Assembly (NCBI GenBank): GCA_003210095.1
Contig: QCNP01000002.1
Location: 1-64,000, forward strand
Source of the DNA: Pelagibacteraceae bacterium AG-426-E17
GTDB lineage: Bacteria; Pseudomonadota; Alphaproteobacteria; Pelagibacterales; Pelagibacteraceae
Reading direction: 5' to 3'
Length of the DNA stretch: 64,000 bases
This document shows, piece by piece, positions 46,583 through 55,606 of this stretch (its first letter is position 1; each line of letters begins with the position of its first letter). Position numbers and translations under genes: made by a program. The notes beneath the pieces were generated by a model. That model ran no database searches. It saw only the letters and a program-made list of their open reading frames with translations, and had not been told where the DNA came from.

Positions 46583-47553
46583 TTATTATCTTTTAAAAAT
46601 TTTTTTAATTCTTTTGCTGGATAGCCCATAACCTTAGAATTATCACTAATACTTTTAATTACTCCACTACCACCGGCAATATGAACATTGTTTCCTATTT
46701 TAAGATGTCCCGAAACACCTGCTTGACCCCCTATCATTACATTATCTCCAATAATCGAGCTTCCAGCAAATCCAACTTGACCAGCAATAATGCAATTATC
46801 ACCAATTTTTACATTGTGCGCTATATGAATTTGGTTATCTAAAAAAGTGTTCCTTCCAATAATTGTATCAGAAAGAGATCCTCTATCGATTGTTGAATTG
46901 CATCCAATCTCGCAATTATCGCCTATTAAAACCATTCCAATTTGAGGATATCTAATATTTTTATTTTGACTTGGTAAAAATCCAAAACCTTTTTTTCCAA
47001 TTACACAACCATCCAAAACATGAACGTTATTTTTTAAGATGCTATTCCTAATGATTACATTAGATCCAAGGCTACAATTATCTCCAATTTCAACATTTTT
47101 CTCAATAATTGTATTGTGTCCAATTGAACAGTTTTGGCCAATCTTAACATTATTGCCTATTAAAATATTTTTTCCTAGCTTAACTTTTTCTTTATATTTT
47201 GTTTTTTCTATATTTTGGACTGTATCATCAAAGTTATCATTCACTGAGTCAGGATAAAAAATTTCAGTTATCTTTGAGGTTGTGAATAAAATATTATCAC
47301 TGATTATAGGAATACAGCTTTTTGGAAGTAAATGTTTTAAACTTGAGTTTGTAATACAAAAAGACGCTTTGGTTTTTTTTGCAAATTCAGAGTATTTCCT
47401 AGAATGAAAAAAAGTAATATTTCCATTCGAGGCAGTAAATAAATCTTTAATGTCTGTAACATTAATATCTTTATTTATTATTTTTAAATCTATTTTTTCT
47501 AATAGGAAATCTATTTTATATGGGCCGGTATTGTTAAAAAATGGATTAGACAT
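46579..47553 (-). CDS. lpxD: UDP-3-O-acylglucosamine N-acyltransferase LpxD
   Basis: This protein has an N-terminal uridine-binding domain (NITFFHSRKYSEFAKKTKASF) and a hexapeptide-repeat beta-helix (IGNNVKIGQNCSIGHNTIIE). The catalytic His lies in NQIHIAHNVKIGDN (about 235), with ISDNSKVMGYPAKELKKFL at the end. The frame can be extended to a TTG at 47595. I use the ATG at 47551-47553 (MSNPFF, 324 residues), which leaves out an unusual hydrophobic prefix. It adds the second hydroxyacyl chain in lipid A synthesis. Confidence 0.94.
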   Translation of the reverse strand: MSNPFFNNTGPYKIDFLLEKIDLKIINKDINVTDIKDLFTASNGNITFFHSRKYSEFAKKTKASFCITNSSLKHLLPKSCIPIISDNILFTTSKITEIFYPDSVNDNFDDTVQNIEKTKYKEKVKLGKNILIGNNVKIGQNCSIGHNTIIEKNVEIGDNCSLGSNVIIRNSILKNNVHVLDGCVIGKKGFGFLPSQNKNIRYPQIGMVLIGDNCEIGCNSTIDRGSLSDTIIGRNTFLDNQIHIAHNVKIGDNCIIAGQVGFAGSSIIGDNVMIGGQAGVSGHLKIGNNVHIAGGSGVIKSISDNSKVMGYPAKELKKFLKDNK

Positions 47554-47608
47554 TAAGTGATTTAATATCAAAACTATCCAAAAAGGAGTTATCAATAAAT
47601 ATTTCTAA

Positions 47609-48058
47609 TTATTTCCTGTCAACAATCGTGGCTGACCATATGGCATCAGCCATTTTTTTTCCTGAAACAAACGCCTCACCTTTATATTTCCAAACTTTGC
47701 CGTGAGATCTTATGGCTTCTACATTTAATTCTAATTTACAATCAGGAACTACCGGATTTCTAAATCTTGCTTTTTCAACACTCATTAAAAAAACAAGTTT
47801 ATTTTCATAAGTAGATTTGTCTATACCATGAGCAGTTAGTGCAGCAGCTGCTTGACCAAATGCTTCTACAATGAGAACACCTGGCATAACTGGCTGCCCA
47901 GGGAAGTGTCCATTTACAAAGAAACTGTCTTTTTTGACATTAACAATAGCAGTAGCAGATAATAATTTTTTTATATTAATTAATTTATCTAGTAAAAGCA
48001 TAGGTTCTCTATGAGGTAGAAGGTTCTCAATTTGATTTTTATTTAAAGTTTCAGACAT
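47609..48058 (-). CDS. fabZ: 3-hydroxyacyl-ACP dehydratase FabZ
   Basis: The 149-residue hot-dog fold enzyme has LLPHREPMLLLDKL (about 13-26), the catalytic His and Glu in NGHFPGQPVMPGVLIVEAFGQAAA (in part, about 49-70), and VEKARFRNPVVPDC. It dehydrates 3-hydroxyacyl-ACP and competes with LpxA/LpxD for the same substrate, explaining its usual place in this operon. Here fabZ precedes lpxD, the reverse of the E. coli order. The ATG overlaps the skp stop by one base. Confidence 0.95.
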   Translation of the reverse strand: MSETLNKNQIENLLPHREPMLLLDKLINIKKLLSATAIVNVKKDSFFVNGHFPGQPVMPGVLIVEAFGQAAAALTAHGIDKSTYENKLVFLMSVEKARFRNPVVPDCKLELNVEAIRSHGKVWKYKGEAFVSGKKMADAIWSATIVDRK

Positions 48059-48579
48059 TAATCTAAATTTATTTTTTTTATTTTTTTATCTGCTAAAGTT
48101 ATAATATTATCAGTAATTTCCATTTCTTTTTTCCCCATAACAATATTTTTTTTTTGTAATATTAAGTTAATTGCATTCTCTTTTGCATAATTTTCTAATA
48201 TAGGTGTAATTTCATTAATCATCTTGTTCGTCCCTAACAGTCTAAGTTTGTTGATTTCATTTCTTGCTTTTACTTGATTTTTTTGAAAATTTGTTATTTC
48301 GTCTCTTAATTTTGATAATTCTTTTTGAAAATCTTGTGGACTTAAAATATTTTTTTGGGTAATTAATTTTTTTTCTTTTTCTTTAATTTGTTCATTTTCT
48401 TTTTTAAACTTGGAAATATTAGTTTTATGTTTTTTTTCTAATAAATTTATAAAATTTTTACCAGCAACTGATTGTTGCATAATTTTTTCTATATCAATGT
48501 AAACTATTTTTTGTATTTCTGCATTGGTATTAAATGTGAATATAAGAAAAAAAAATAACGTAAATAATCTTTTTAGCAT
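48058..48579 (-). CDS. skp: OmpH/Skp family periplasmic chaperone
   Basis: The 173-residue protein has a signal peptide (about 1-20, LFTLFFFLIFTFNTNA) and then IQKIVYIDIEKIMQQSVAGKN, the OmpH family start. A long charged coiled coil (about 55-125, Lys/Glu/Gln-rich) follows. Skp holds unfolded outer-membrane proteins on the way to BamA, whose gene lies immediately upstream with a one-base overlap. The coiled-coil tentacles and size fit the family. Confidence 0.9.
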   Translation of the reverse strand: MLKRLFTLFFFLIFTFNTNAEIQKIVYIDIEKIMQQSVAGKNFINLLEKKHKTNISKFKKENEQIKEKEKKLITQKNILSPQDFQKELSKLRDEITNFQKNQVKARNEINKLRLLGTNKMINEITPILENYAKENAINLILQKKNIVMGKKEMEITDNIITLADKKIKKINLD

Positions 48580-50819
48580 TAGAAAGTTGTACCTATGTTG
48601 AATTGAAATCCTTCAAATTCATCTGTGCTGTTTTTTCTAATTGCATGTGAAAATGATGATGATAATGGTCCAACGGGTGTCCACCATTCAATACCTAATC
48701 CTGTCGACGCTCTTAAGTAATTTGAGTCATCAAAATTTGATCCTCTAAAATCCGCTCCCCATACATTTCCGAAATCTAAAAAATATTTAAACTCAAAATT
48801 CTGTAAATTAGGCGCTATATTTGGAATCTCCTGAGTTAAACTTAATGCAGCAGCATAATTACCACCTATGTGATCAATATCTGCACCTTGTTCAACAGGG
48901 CCAACACCTCCTCTTTTAAATCCTCTCAATCTGCTCGAAGGTATACCTATTCTTTCAGACACTCTTACATCATCAGATAATCCAGTAGCATTTTTCAAGA
49001 AAAGACCAATGCTGGAAGTAGTATCTTCATAAGAAAAATAATAATCAAATGTGTAAGATGATATTAGACTGTCACTTTCTGAGACAACAGGCAGCTCCTG
49101 AAAAAATCTACTTCTAAAACCGTCGGTTGTTTGAAATCTTTGATTCCTTAAATCATAATCAAATGCATATCCAATAGTTGAGGTGAAATAATTACCTTCT
49201 TGTTTTTTTATTGAGTTACTAGCAGTAGTGTCTGTAGTTAGTTCCTCTGATATAACTTTAAAGGATGGTGAAAAATAAAGGTTATTATACTGTTCAAAAT
49301 TCGTGCCAAAACTAAAACCAACTTCTGTAGACTCATAACCACTGGCTGTCATCCTGTCAGTATCAACGGCAAAAATACTCGTAGATAATGCTTTTTCTGT
49401 ATAATTAAAGTTAGGGTTTAAAACTGTAAACTCACCTTTAAATCTCTCTTCACTAATAGTAGCTGAGGTAGTAAGTCCTATACCACGACCCATAAAGTTT
49501 TTTTCTGAAACAGAGAAACCTAATGTTCCACCATCGCTACCAACGCCAGCTGAAGCTAATATTTCTCCAGTGGGTTTTTCTTCAACAGTAATATTGATAT
49601 TTTTCTTTTTTGATCCGTCTATTGGCAAAACCTCAGAGGTTACGTCTTTAAATATCCTTAAGGCTTTTATATTATTTACAGATTTAGCATGAAGTAACTT
49701 ATTAAAAGGATCCCCCTCATCTACCTCAAGTTGATTTCTGATAACTTTTTCCTCAGTTACATTATTTCCAAAAATATTTACTCTATTAACAAAGAATTTT
49801 TCACTTTCAACTATAGAAAAAATAAGATTAATTTGATTTTTACTTACTTCTTCAGTCTCTATTGTGGCATCAATAAAATCATATAATCTTGATACGGATA
49901 TTTTATCAATTTCTTTTATTACTTTGTTAATTCTATTTAATGAGTATTTTTCATTTTCTAGTTTAGATATTTTTTCTTCTACTTTTTTGAAATCTTTTTT
50001 TTTATAATCTAACGGGATTTTTAATTTAGCTTCTTTAATAGTAAATCTTTCGCCAGAATTAATATTATAAATTAATTCAAATGAATTATTTTCAAAAATA
50101 GCAGATGAACTTTGAACATCAACATTATAGAAACCCTTATTTAAATAATAATTTTTAAGTAATCTTTCGTCTAATGATATTCTGTTAGTATCAAGATATT
50201 TTTTATTACTAATAAATTTCCAGAAACGTGTCTCCTCGCTAACTATAACGTTTCTTAGTTTTCTGTCCTTAAAAAATTTGTCACCTGTAAATGTAATTTT
50301 ATTTATTAATGCTTTTTCACCTGTATCAATGTTATAAATCAGATCAAGAGTGTCATTATTATTTTCTTTTATAGTTACATTTACTTTTGCAAAATAGTAC
50401 CCAGCTCTATTTAAGGAACTTTTTAATTTTATTAAATCTCTTTCAGCAGTAAAGTCATCAAATGGACTTTTTGCCTTGAGACTTAGCTGCTTTAAAATAT
50501 TTTCTGTATTTTCTTTTGACTTTATTCCGTTTATTATAACAGATTGAATAATTTTTCTTTCTGTGACATTCACTATTAGTACGTTGTTTACAATTTTTAA
50601 TCTAACATCAGAAAAAAAATTACTATCATACAAATCAATTAATACTTTGTTTAACTTTTCCTCAGTATAATCTGAGCCTATTTCTATATTTCCAAAGGCT
50701 ATTACGCTTTCTTTAGAGATTCTATTATTATTTTCTATCTTAACATCATTTACTATTTCAGAAAAAACTGATTTAAAAAATATTGTTAAAAAAAGCAGAG
50801 TATAAATTACTATTTTCAT
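48579..50819 (-). CDS. bamA: Outer membrane protein assembly factor BamA
   Basis: The 746-residue protein has a signal peptide (about 1-20), five POTRA domains (about 22-400; for example VKIENNNRISKESVIAFGNIEIG) and a 16-strand Omp85 barrel that includes VGSDGGTLGFSVSEKNFMGRG, the loop-6 RLRGF motif (SSRLRGFKRGGVGP, about 628) and the terminal EGFQFNIGTTF ending in Phe. It is the core of the Bam insertase. It overlaps dxr by 4 bases; the rseP gene that usually lies between them is missing. Confidence 0.97.
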   Translation of the reverse strand: MKIVIYTLLFLTIFFKSVFSEIVNDVKIENNNRISKESVIAFGNIEIGSDYTEEKLNKVLIDLYDSNFFSDVRLKIVNNVLIVNVTERKIIQSVIINGIKSKENTENILKQLSLKAKSPFDDFTAERDLIKLKSSLNRAGYYFAKVNVTIKENNNDTLDLIYNIDTGEKALINKITFTGDKFFKDRKLRNVIVSEETRFWKFISNKKYLDTNRISLDERLLKNYYLNKGFYNVDVQSSSAIFENNSFELIYNINSGERFTIKEAKLKIPLDYKKKDFKKVEEKISKLENEKYSLNRINKVIKEIDKISVSRLYDFIDATIETEEVSKNQINLIFSIVESEKFFVNRVNIFGNNVTEEKVIRNQLEVDEGDPFNKLLHAKSVNNIKALRIFKDVTSEVLPIDGSKKKNINITVEEKPTGEILASAGVGSDGGTLGFSVSEKNFMGRGIGLTTSATISEERFKGEFTVLNPNFNYTEKALSTSIFAVDTDRMTASGYESTEVGFSFGTNFEQYNNLYFSPSFKVISEELTTDTTASNSIKKQEGNYFTSTIGYAFDYDLRNQRFQTTDGFRSRFFQELPVVSESDSLISSYTFDYYFSYEDTTSSIGLFLKNATGLSDDVRVSERIGIPSSRLRGFKRGGVGPVEQGADIDHIGGNYAAALSLTQEIPNIAPNLQNFEFKYFLDFGNVWGADFRGSNFDDSNYLRASTGLGIEWWTPVGPLSSSFSHAIRKNSTDEFEGFQFNIGTTF

Positions 50820-51985
50820 TTTTTAGAGGATATTACACTTAAAGTTTTTGTTTTCAATCTAACAAAATTATTTAATTTTTCAATTTGAGCTAAATTATTA
50901 AGTTTTTTGCGCTTAAATTTAGAAAAAGATTTTGAATTTATTCGGCTCAGTAAATTTTTAGATATTTGATCGTATGAAATTTTTTTGTTTAAAAATAAAC
51001 TTACCAATTCATCATTCATTGATACAAGCAAAGTTTCAAAGAGAGTATTATTTTTTGGTACTGCTTTGAGTAGTTTTATTAAGGGAAATTGTTTTTTATT
51101 TACCTCAGTTAGTTTTAAATTATTAAGGATCTTAACATTTATATTTTTAGTTTTTATAAACTTGTTTTCATTTAAATACAGTGAATTTGTGATTGGGATT
51201 TTCATATCTGTATCATGTGCTACAATTTTAATTAAACCGTTTTTTAATTTAATAATAGCGTGCACATAAGATTTTGGGTGTATTAAAATTTTAAATTTTT
51301 TTAACTCAATATTAAATATTTTTTTAGCTTCAATTATTTCAAAAACTTTATTCATCAAAGTAGAAGAGTCCACTGAAATTTTTGCTCCCATTTTCCAATT
51401 AGGATGGCTCGATGCTAATTTGGGTGTTATTTTTAAACTATTATTTTTGTTGTTAAAAAAAGGTCCTCCTGAAGCTGTTATTATTATTTTTTCCACAACA
51501 GATGAATTAAGGTCTCTAATTACTGACCATATAGAAAAATGTTCTGAATCAACTGGAATAAATTTTGTTTTATGTTTTTGGAGTTGTTTATTAATTAAAC
51601 ACCATCCACAGATTATTGATTCTTTATTTGCTATAGCAATTGTTTTTGTATGCTTCACAATTTTTAAAGTAGGTTTAAGGCCCTCTAAACCTGTTATTGC
51701 ACACATTGTGTAATCTAGTTTTTTTTTAATAAATTGTTCTAAATTATCAAAGTTTTTATGTACTTTTAGATATTTTATTTTTTTTTTGAATTTTAAATAA
51801 CTTTCATAGTTTTTTATAACTATATTTTTAACATTAAATTCTTTAGCTTGTTCTAAAATTAATTTTGTATTCTTGTTTGTTGATAATAAAACAACATCAA
51901 AATTTTTTTTATCTTTTTTAATAATTTTAAGAGTTTGTTTGCCAATAGACCCAGTAGATCCTAAAATTGCAATTTTTTTTTTCAT
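50816..51985 (-). CDS. dxr: 1-deoxy-D-xylulose 5-phosphate reductoisomerase
   Basis: The 389-residue enzyme performs the first committed step of the MEP isoprenoid pathway. Landmarks are the NADPH-binding ILGSTGSIGKQTL (5-17), ANKESIICGW, the metal and substrate site PVDSEHFSIWSV (about 145), TASGGPFFN and GAKISVDSSTLMNKVFEIIEA with HPKSYVHAII. The length is standard. It overlaps both cdsA and bamA by 4 bases. Confidence 0.96.
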   Translation of the reverse strand: MKKKIAILGSTGSIGKQTLKIIKKDKKNFDVVLLSTNKNTKLILEQAKEFNVKNIVIKNYESYLKFKKKIKYLKVHKNFDNLEQFIKKKLDYTMCAITGLEGLKPTLKIVKHTKTIAIANKESIICGWCLINKQLQKHKTKFIPVDSEHFSIWSVIRDLNSSVVEKIIITASGGPFFNNKNNSLKITPKLASSHPNWKMGAKISVDSSTLMNKVFEIIEAKKIFNIELKKFKILIHPKSYVHAIIKLKNGLIKIVAHDTDMKIPITNSLYLNENKFIKTKNINVKILNNLKLTEVNKKQFPLIKLLKAVPKNNTLFETLLVSMNDELVSLFLNKKISYDQISKNLLSRINSKSFSKFKRKKLNNLAQIEKLNNFVRLKTKTLSVISSKK

Positions 51986-52635
51986 ATTTTTAAAATCAAT
52001 ATTAGCAAATAAAATATTGGAACTGCAAAAATTAAACCGTCAATTCTATCTAAAATACCTCCATGACCAGGTAATAAATTTCCAGTATTTTTAACTTTTG
52101 CTAATCTTTTAAAATAAGAAATAATTAGGTCTCCAACTTGGCTAATAGATGAAATAATAACTATTAATATAACAAATTCTAAATTATTTAATTCAAAAAA
52201 GAATTCATTAGTTTTTTCAAAAATTTTTAATTTTAAAAAAAAATATCCTGATAAAAGAGAAAGTATATAACTTCCAATCATTCCAGAATAAGTTTTATTT
52301 GGACTGACTTTACTTAATTTCGGACCTTTCAAAATTTTTCCAAATATATAACCTCCTAGATCTGTCGAAACACAAATTAATATTAAAAATAAAAAAATTT
52401 CAGGATTATAATTATTTCTTAAAAAAAAAGATAAAATAAAAACAAAAAAAATAAATCCAAATCCAGTTGTTTTAATTATTTTTTGATTTACTAATTTATC
52501 CCATTCATATATTACAAATGATATAAGAACTATTAACAATATATTAAAATAAAATTCTCCTTTAATTATTGAAAAAAAAATAATTGGTATTAGAACAATA
52601 GAACTAAATATTCTTTTTAATAATTCATTTGACAT
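51982..52635 (-). CDS. cdsA: Phosphatidate cytidylyltransferase CdsA
   Basis: The 217-residue membrane enzyme makes CDP-diacylglycerol from phosphatidic acid and CTP. About six membrane helices are visible. The C-terminal signature reads SYFKRLAKVKNTGNLLPGHG followed by GILDRIDG. The CdsA consensus has KD where this protein has KN. The protein is short compared with the usual 260-285 residues because the N-terminal helices are reduced. It abuts uppS with a one-base overlap. Confidence 0.93.
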   Translation of the reverse strand: MSNELLKRIFSSIVLIPIIFFSIIKGEFYFNILLIVLISFVIYEWDKLVNQKIIKTTGFGFIFFVFILSFFLRNNYNPEIFLFLILICVSTDLGGYIFGKILKGPKLSKVSPNKTYSGMIGSYILSLLSGYFFLKLKIFEKTNEFFFELNNLEFVILIVIISSISQVGDLIISYFKRLAKVKNTGNLLPGHGGILDRIDGLIFAVPIFYLLILILKI

Positions 52636-53309
52636 TAAATATTCCCAAAATTTCTTTTTGTTTTTCTAAATTTACTAAGAATTTTGTTATAATCATGAGC
52701 TGTAAAATCAGGCCATAATTTTTTTTCAAAAAATATTTCTGAATATGCAATTTGCCATAATAAAAAATTGCTTAATCTTTTTGTATTACCTGTTCTTATT
52801 AAAAGTTCTGGATCTGGCGTATTTTTGGTAAACAAATTTTTTTTAATATCTCTTATAGTAATTTTTTTTTTCTTATTTTTTAATTTATTAAATGCATGTA
52901 ATAATTCATTTTTTGAACCATAATTTAATGCAATATTTATTTGTAATTTTTTATTTTTCCTTGTTTTATATTCAGCATAATTTAACAGTGAATTTAGTTT
53001 ATTCGTAAATATTTTTTGTCCAATAATTTTGATTTTTATTTTTTCTTTATTAAGCGAATCTAGTTTATCTTTTATGTAAAATTCTAATAATTTGAAAAGA
53101 AAATTTCTCTCCCCCTGTGGTCGTTTCCAGTTTTCTGTTGAAAAAGCAAATAATGTTAAAAATTTAATTTTTTTTTTTATTGTCTCCTTTATTATCATTT
53201 CTACAGTTTTAATGCCCTTTTCGTGGCCAAAATTTCTTGTTTTTCCTTGTTTGATACCCCAGCGCCCATTGCCATCCATTATGATAGCGACATGTTTAAT
53301 CTGGTTCAT
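52635..53309 (-). CDS. uppS: Undecaprenyl diphosphate synthase
   Basis: The 224-residue cis-prenyltransferase has HVAIIMDGNGRWGIKQGK (about 6-23, catalytic Asp), FGHEKGIKTVE, LTLFAFSTENWKRP (about 70), ALNYGSKNELLHA, DPELLIRTGNTKRLSNFLLWQ (in part) and the closing WPDFTAHDY. It builds the C55 lipid carrier for peptidoglycan and surface polysaccharides. It overlaps frr by 4 bases. Confidence 0.95.
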   Translation of the reverse strand: MNQIKHVAIIMDGNGRWGIKQGKTRNFGHEKGIKTVEMIIKETIKKKIKFLTLFAFSTENWKRPQGERNFLFKLLEFYIKDKLDSLNKEKIKIKIIGQKIFTNKLNSLLNYAEYKTRKNKKLQINIALNYGSKNELLHAFNKLKNKKKKITIRDIKKNLFTKNTPDPELLIRTGNTKRLSNFLLWQIAYSEIFFEKKLWPDFTAHDYNKILSKFRKTKRNFGNI

Positions 53310-53857
53310 ATTGTCATTATTTCTTTTTCTTTTTGAGTTACTCTATCGTCTACTAATCTTATGTGCTTATCTGTTAGAGTTTGTATTTCCTTTTCATATT
53401 TTTTTTCGTCATCTTCTGAAATTTCTTTTTTTTTCTGTAAGTTCTTTAAATCATCGTTTGCTTCTCTACGTATATTTCTTATTGAAATTTTACTTTTCTC
53501 TCCCATAGATTTAATCATCTTTTTCATTTCATTTCTTCGTTCCTCACTAAGATTTGGAATTGGTAATCTAATTAGCTGACCATCAATTTGTGGATTTAAA
53601 CCTAATTCACTTTTTTTAATAGCCGAATCAATCAATGATACATTATTTAAATCCCATACTTGAATATTTATCATTCTTGGATCTGGTGTCGTAATCGAAC
53701 CTAATTGGTTTATTGGCATTTTTTGACCATAAACATCTACCTTTACTAAGTCTAACATAGTTGCATTTGCTCTTCCGGTTCTAAGAGCACTAAGTTCCTT
53801 ATTAAAAACATCTAATGTTTTTGTCATTTTTTGATTAAAGTTATTTATATCAAACAT
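53306..53857 (-). CDS. frr: Ribosome recycling factor
   Basis: The 183-residue protein has the RRF landmarks LSALRTGRANATMLDLVKVD, YGQKMPINQLGSI, LNPQIDGQLIRLPIPNLSEERR (in part) and the C-terminal helix bundle with RNIRREANDDLKNL. It releases ribosomes after termination together with EF-G. It starts directly after the tsf stop. pyrH, which normally separates the two genes in alphaproteobacteria, is not here. Confidence 0.97.
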   Translation of the reverse strand: MFDINNFNQKMTKTLDVFNKELSALRTGRANATMLDLVKVDVYGQKMPINQLGSITTPDPRMINIQVWDLNNVSLIDSAIKKSELGLNPQIDGQLIRLPIPNLSEERRNEMKKMIKSMGEKSKISIRNIRREANDDLKNLQKKKEISEDDEKKYEKEIQTLTDKHIRLVDDRVTQKEKEIMTI

Positions 53858-54709
53858 TTAATCTCCAATTTTTAATCTAATAAAATCTTCAACTTTTAAA
53901 TTTGGAATGTTTAGTTCTTGAATAATTTCCTTAACCTTTTTTTTAGGTTCCATAACCCAATATTGATTAAGCAAAGAATTTTCTTCCTTAAATTTATTTA
54001 TTTTACCAATAGATATTTTTTTAATAATATCTTCAGGTTTTCCTAAATTTTTAAGTTCTTGAGAGATTAATTCCTCTTCTTTTTTTATAATTTGTTCATC
54101 TATATCTTTTGCTTCTATAGAAAGAGGGTTAGAAGCGGCAATATGCATTGAAAGTTGTTTACCAAAAATATCAACTTTTTCGTCATCAGACTCGGTCTTT
54201 ATTGATACAATAACACCTAATTTAGATAAGTTATCTTTAATAACAGAATGGTGATATTTAAATATTTTTTTTGATTTACTTTCTATAGTTTTTATTCTGC
54301 CAATAGTAATTTTTTCGCCTATTTTAGAAATTAAATTTACCAGATTTTCTTCAACGGAAATATCATTTTTCATTTTTAACTTTATTAATTTATCTTTGTC
54401 AGATTTAATAGAATTGTTTAATTCACTTAATTCTTTTGAAAAATTTATAAAATCCTCATTTTTTGCTACAAAATCGGTTTCACAATTTAATTCAATAATA
54501 GAGTATCTATTACTATCTCCTGATATCGCAATTAGCCCCTCATTAGCATTTCTCAACATTTTTTTTGATGCTTTTGAAATACCTTTAATTCTTAAAATTT
54601 CTATAGCTTTATCTATTTTACCAGATGACTCTTCTAGTGCTGAACTACAATCTTTAAATCCTGCTCCAGTTAATGATCTTAGTTTTTTGATATTTTGAAT
54701 ATCGCTCAT
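53858..54709 (-). CDS. tsf: Elongation factor Ts
   Basis: The 283-residue guanine-nucleotide exchange factor for EF-Tu begins with a UBA-like domain ([22 protein letters not shown]). The core has [32 protein letters not shown] (the [10 protein letters not shown] signature at about 77) and [11 protein letters not shown]. It is 11 bases downstream of rpsB and abuts frr, so it should share the rpsB leader control. Confidence 0.97.
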   Translation of the reverse strand: MSDIQNIKKLRSLTGAGFKDCSSALEESSGKIDKAIEILRIKGISKASKKMLRNANEGLIAISGDSNRYSIIELNCETDFVAKNEDFINFSKELSELNNSIKSDKDKLIKLKMKNDISVEENLVNLISKIGEKITIGRIKTIESKSKKIFKYHHSVIKDNLSKLGVIVSIKTESDDEKVDIFGKQLSMHIAASNPLSIEAKDIDEQIIKKEEELISQELKNLGKPEDIIKKISIGKINKFKEENSLLNQYWVMEPKKKVKEIIQELNIPNLKVEDFIRLKIGD

Positions 54710-54720
54710 TATAAATTCAA

Positions 54721-55485
54721 TTAACTTAAATTTTTGTTATTTTCAGAGGATAATTTTTTTTTTGGGGGTTCGACGTTTTTCTTTTCTTCTTTAATAGGAA
54801 TATTTTTTTTTGCATTTTCAATTGTTTCTTTTATTAGGCTACAATATAAATCTATAGATCTTCTTGCATCATCATTTCCTGGAATAGGATAGTCAATTCC
54901 TTCTGGATCAGAGTTTGTATCAAGTATCGCTATAATCGGAATATTTAATTTAATTGATTCCTTAATTGCAAGAGACTCGTAATTAGTATCAATAATAAAA
55001 ACTAGATCAGGTACTTTTTTCATTTCTGCTATACCACCTAATGACCTTTGTAATTTATCTCTTAATATTCCCATTTTAAGAAGTTCTTTTTTTGTGAAAC
55101 CTCTATTTTCAGCTTTTAAATCAATATTTAACTTTTGAAGTTTTTTAATTGAATTTGAAATTGTTCCCCAATTAGTTAACATGCCACCTAACCATCTATA
55201 ATTCACAAAATATTGATCAGTTGAGTTTGCTAATTCAGCTATAGACTCGGATGCCTGTTTTTTTGTCGAGATAAAAAGAATCTTTCCATTATTGATTATT
55301 GTTTCATAAACCTTTTCAAGTGCTTTATTTGTTAATTCTAATGTTTGTGTAAGATCAATAATATGGACAGAGTCTCTTTTTCCAAAAATATATTTTTTCA
55401 TTTTTGGATTCCATCTTAAAGTTTTATGACCTAGGTGAACCCCTGCTTCTAAAAGTTGTTGTATAGATATATTTGGTATCTTCAT
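54721..55485 (-). CDS. rpsB: 30S ribosomal protein S2
   Basis: The 254-residue protein has the S2 signatures [21 protein letters not shown] (in part, about 10-30), [35 protein letters not shown] and [16 protein letters not shown] Lys/Glu/Pro-rich tail extends the C-terminus. It heads the long operon to lpxB. A structured leader with a pseudoknot that covers the ribosome site lies immediately upstream. Confidence 0.98.
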   Translation of the reverse strand: MKIPNISIQQLLEAGVHLGHKTLRWNPKMKKYIFGKRDSVHIIDLTQTLELTNKALEKVYETIINNGKILFISTKKQASESIAELANSTDQYFVNYRWLGGMLTNWGTISNSIKKLQKLNIDLKAENRGFTKKELLKMGILRDKLQRSLGGIAEMKKVPDLVFIIDTNYESLAIKESIKLNIPIIAILDTNSDPEGIDYPIPGNDDARRSIDLYCSLIKETIENAKKNIPIKEEKKNVEPPKKKLSSENNKNLS

Positions 55486-55562
55486 AATTTTTTCCGGTTA
55501 TTCCGCCACAGTTATTTCCATTTAAGGACCGGAGGTATTAAACCACTAACTGTGTGAGTAAT
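55486..55562 (-). ncRNA. rpsB leader with pseudoknot (probable S2 autoregulatory element)
   Basis: On the minus-strand RNA, CACAGTTA (55547-55554) pairs perfectly with TAACTGTG (55507-55514). Inside that loop, TCCGGT (55528-55533) can pair with ACCGGA (55493-55498), which lies outside the hairpin and contains the GGA of the rpsB ribosome site about 8 bases before the ATG. This gives an H-type pseudoknot that hides the ribosome site. The region is GC-richer than its surroundings. From memory, a cis-regulatory RNA candidate preceding S2 has been reported in Pelagibacter; I believe this is it. Confidence 0.75.
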
Positions 55563-55569
55563 GCGCTAT

Positions 55570-55598
55570 TATTTATTAACTTTAAGGGATAAAGGCAA
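55570..55598 (-). promoter_or_regulatory. Candidate sigma-70 promoter of the rpsB operon
   Basis: On the minus strand, TTGCCT (55593-55598), a 17-base spacer and TAAATA (55570-55575) resemble -35 and -10 boxes. The start would fall near 55563, just ahead of the structured leader. It fits position and spacing, but AT-rich DNA produces such matches easily. Confidence 0.45.
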
Positions 55599-55606
55599 GT
55601 AATTTA

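Noticed and set aside
47554-47595. Longer lpxD from a TTG at 47595
   Set aside because: It adds a hydrophobic prefix (ITPFWIVLILNHL) not expected in a cytoplasmic enzyme. The ATG at 47553 is the usual type of start.
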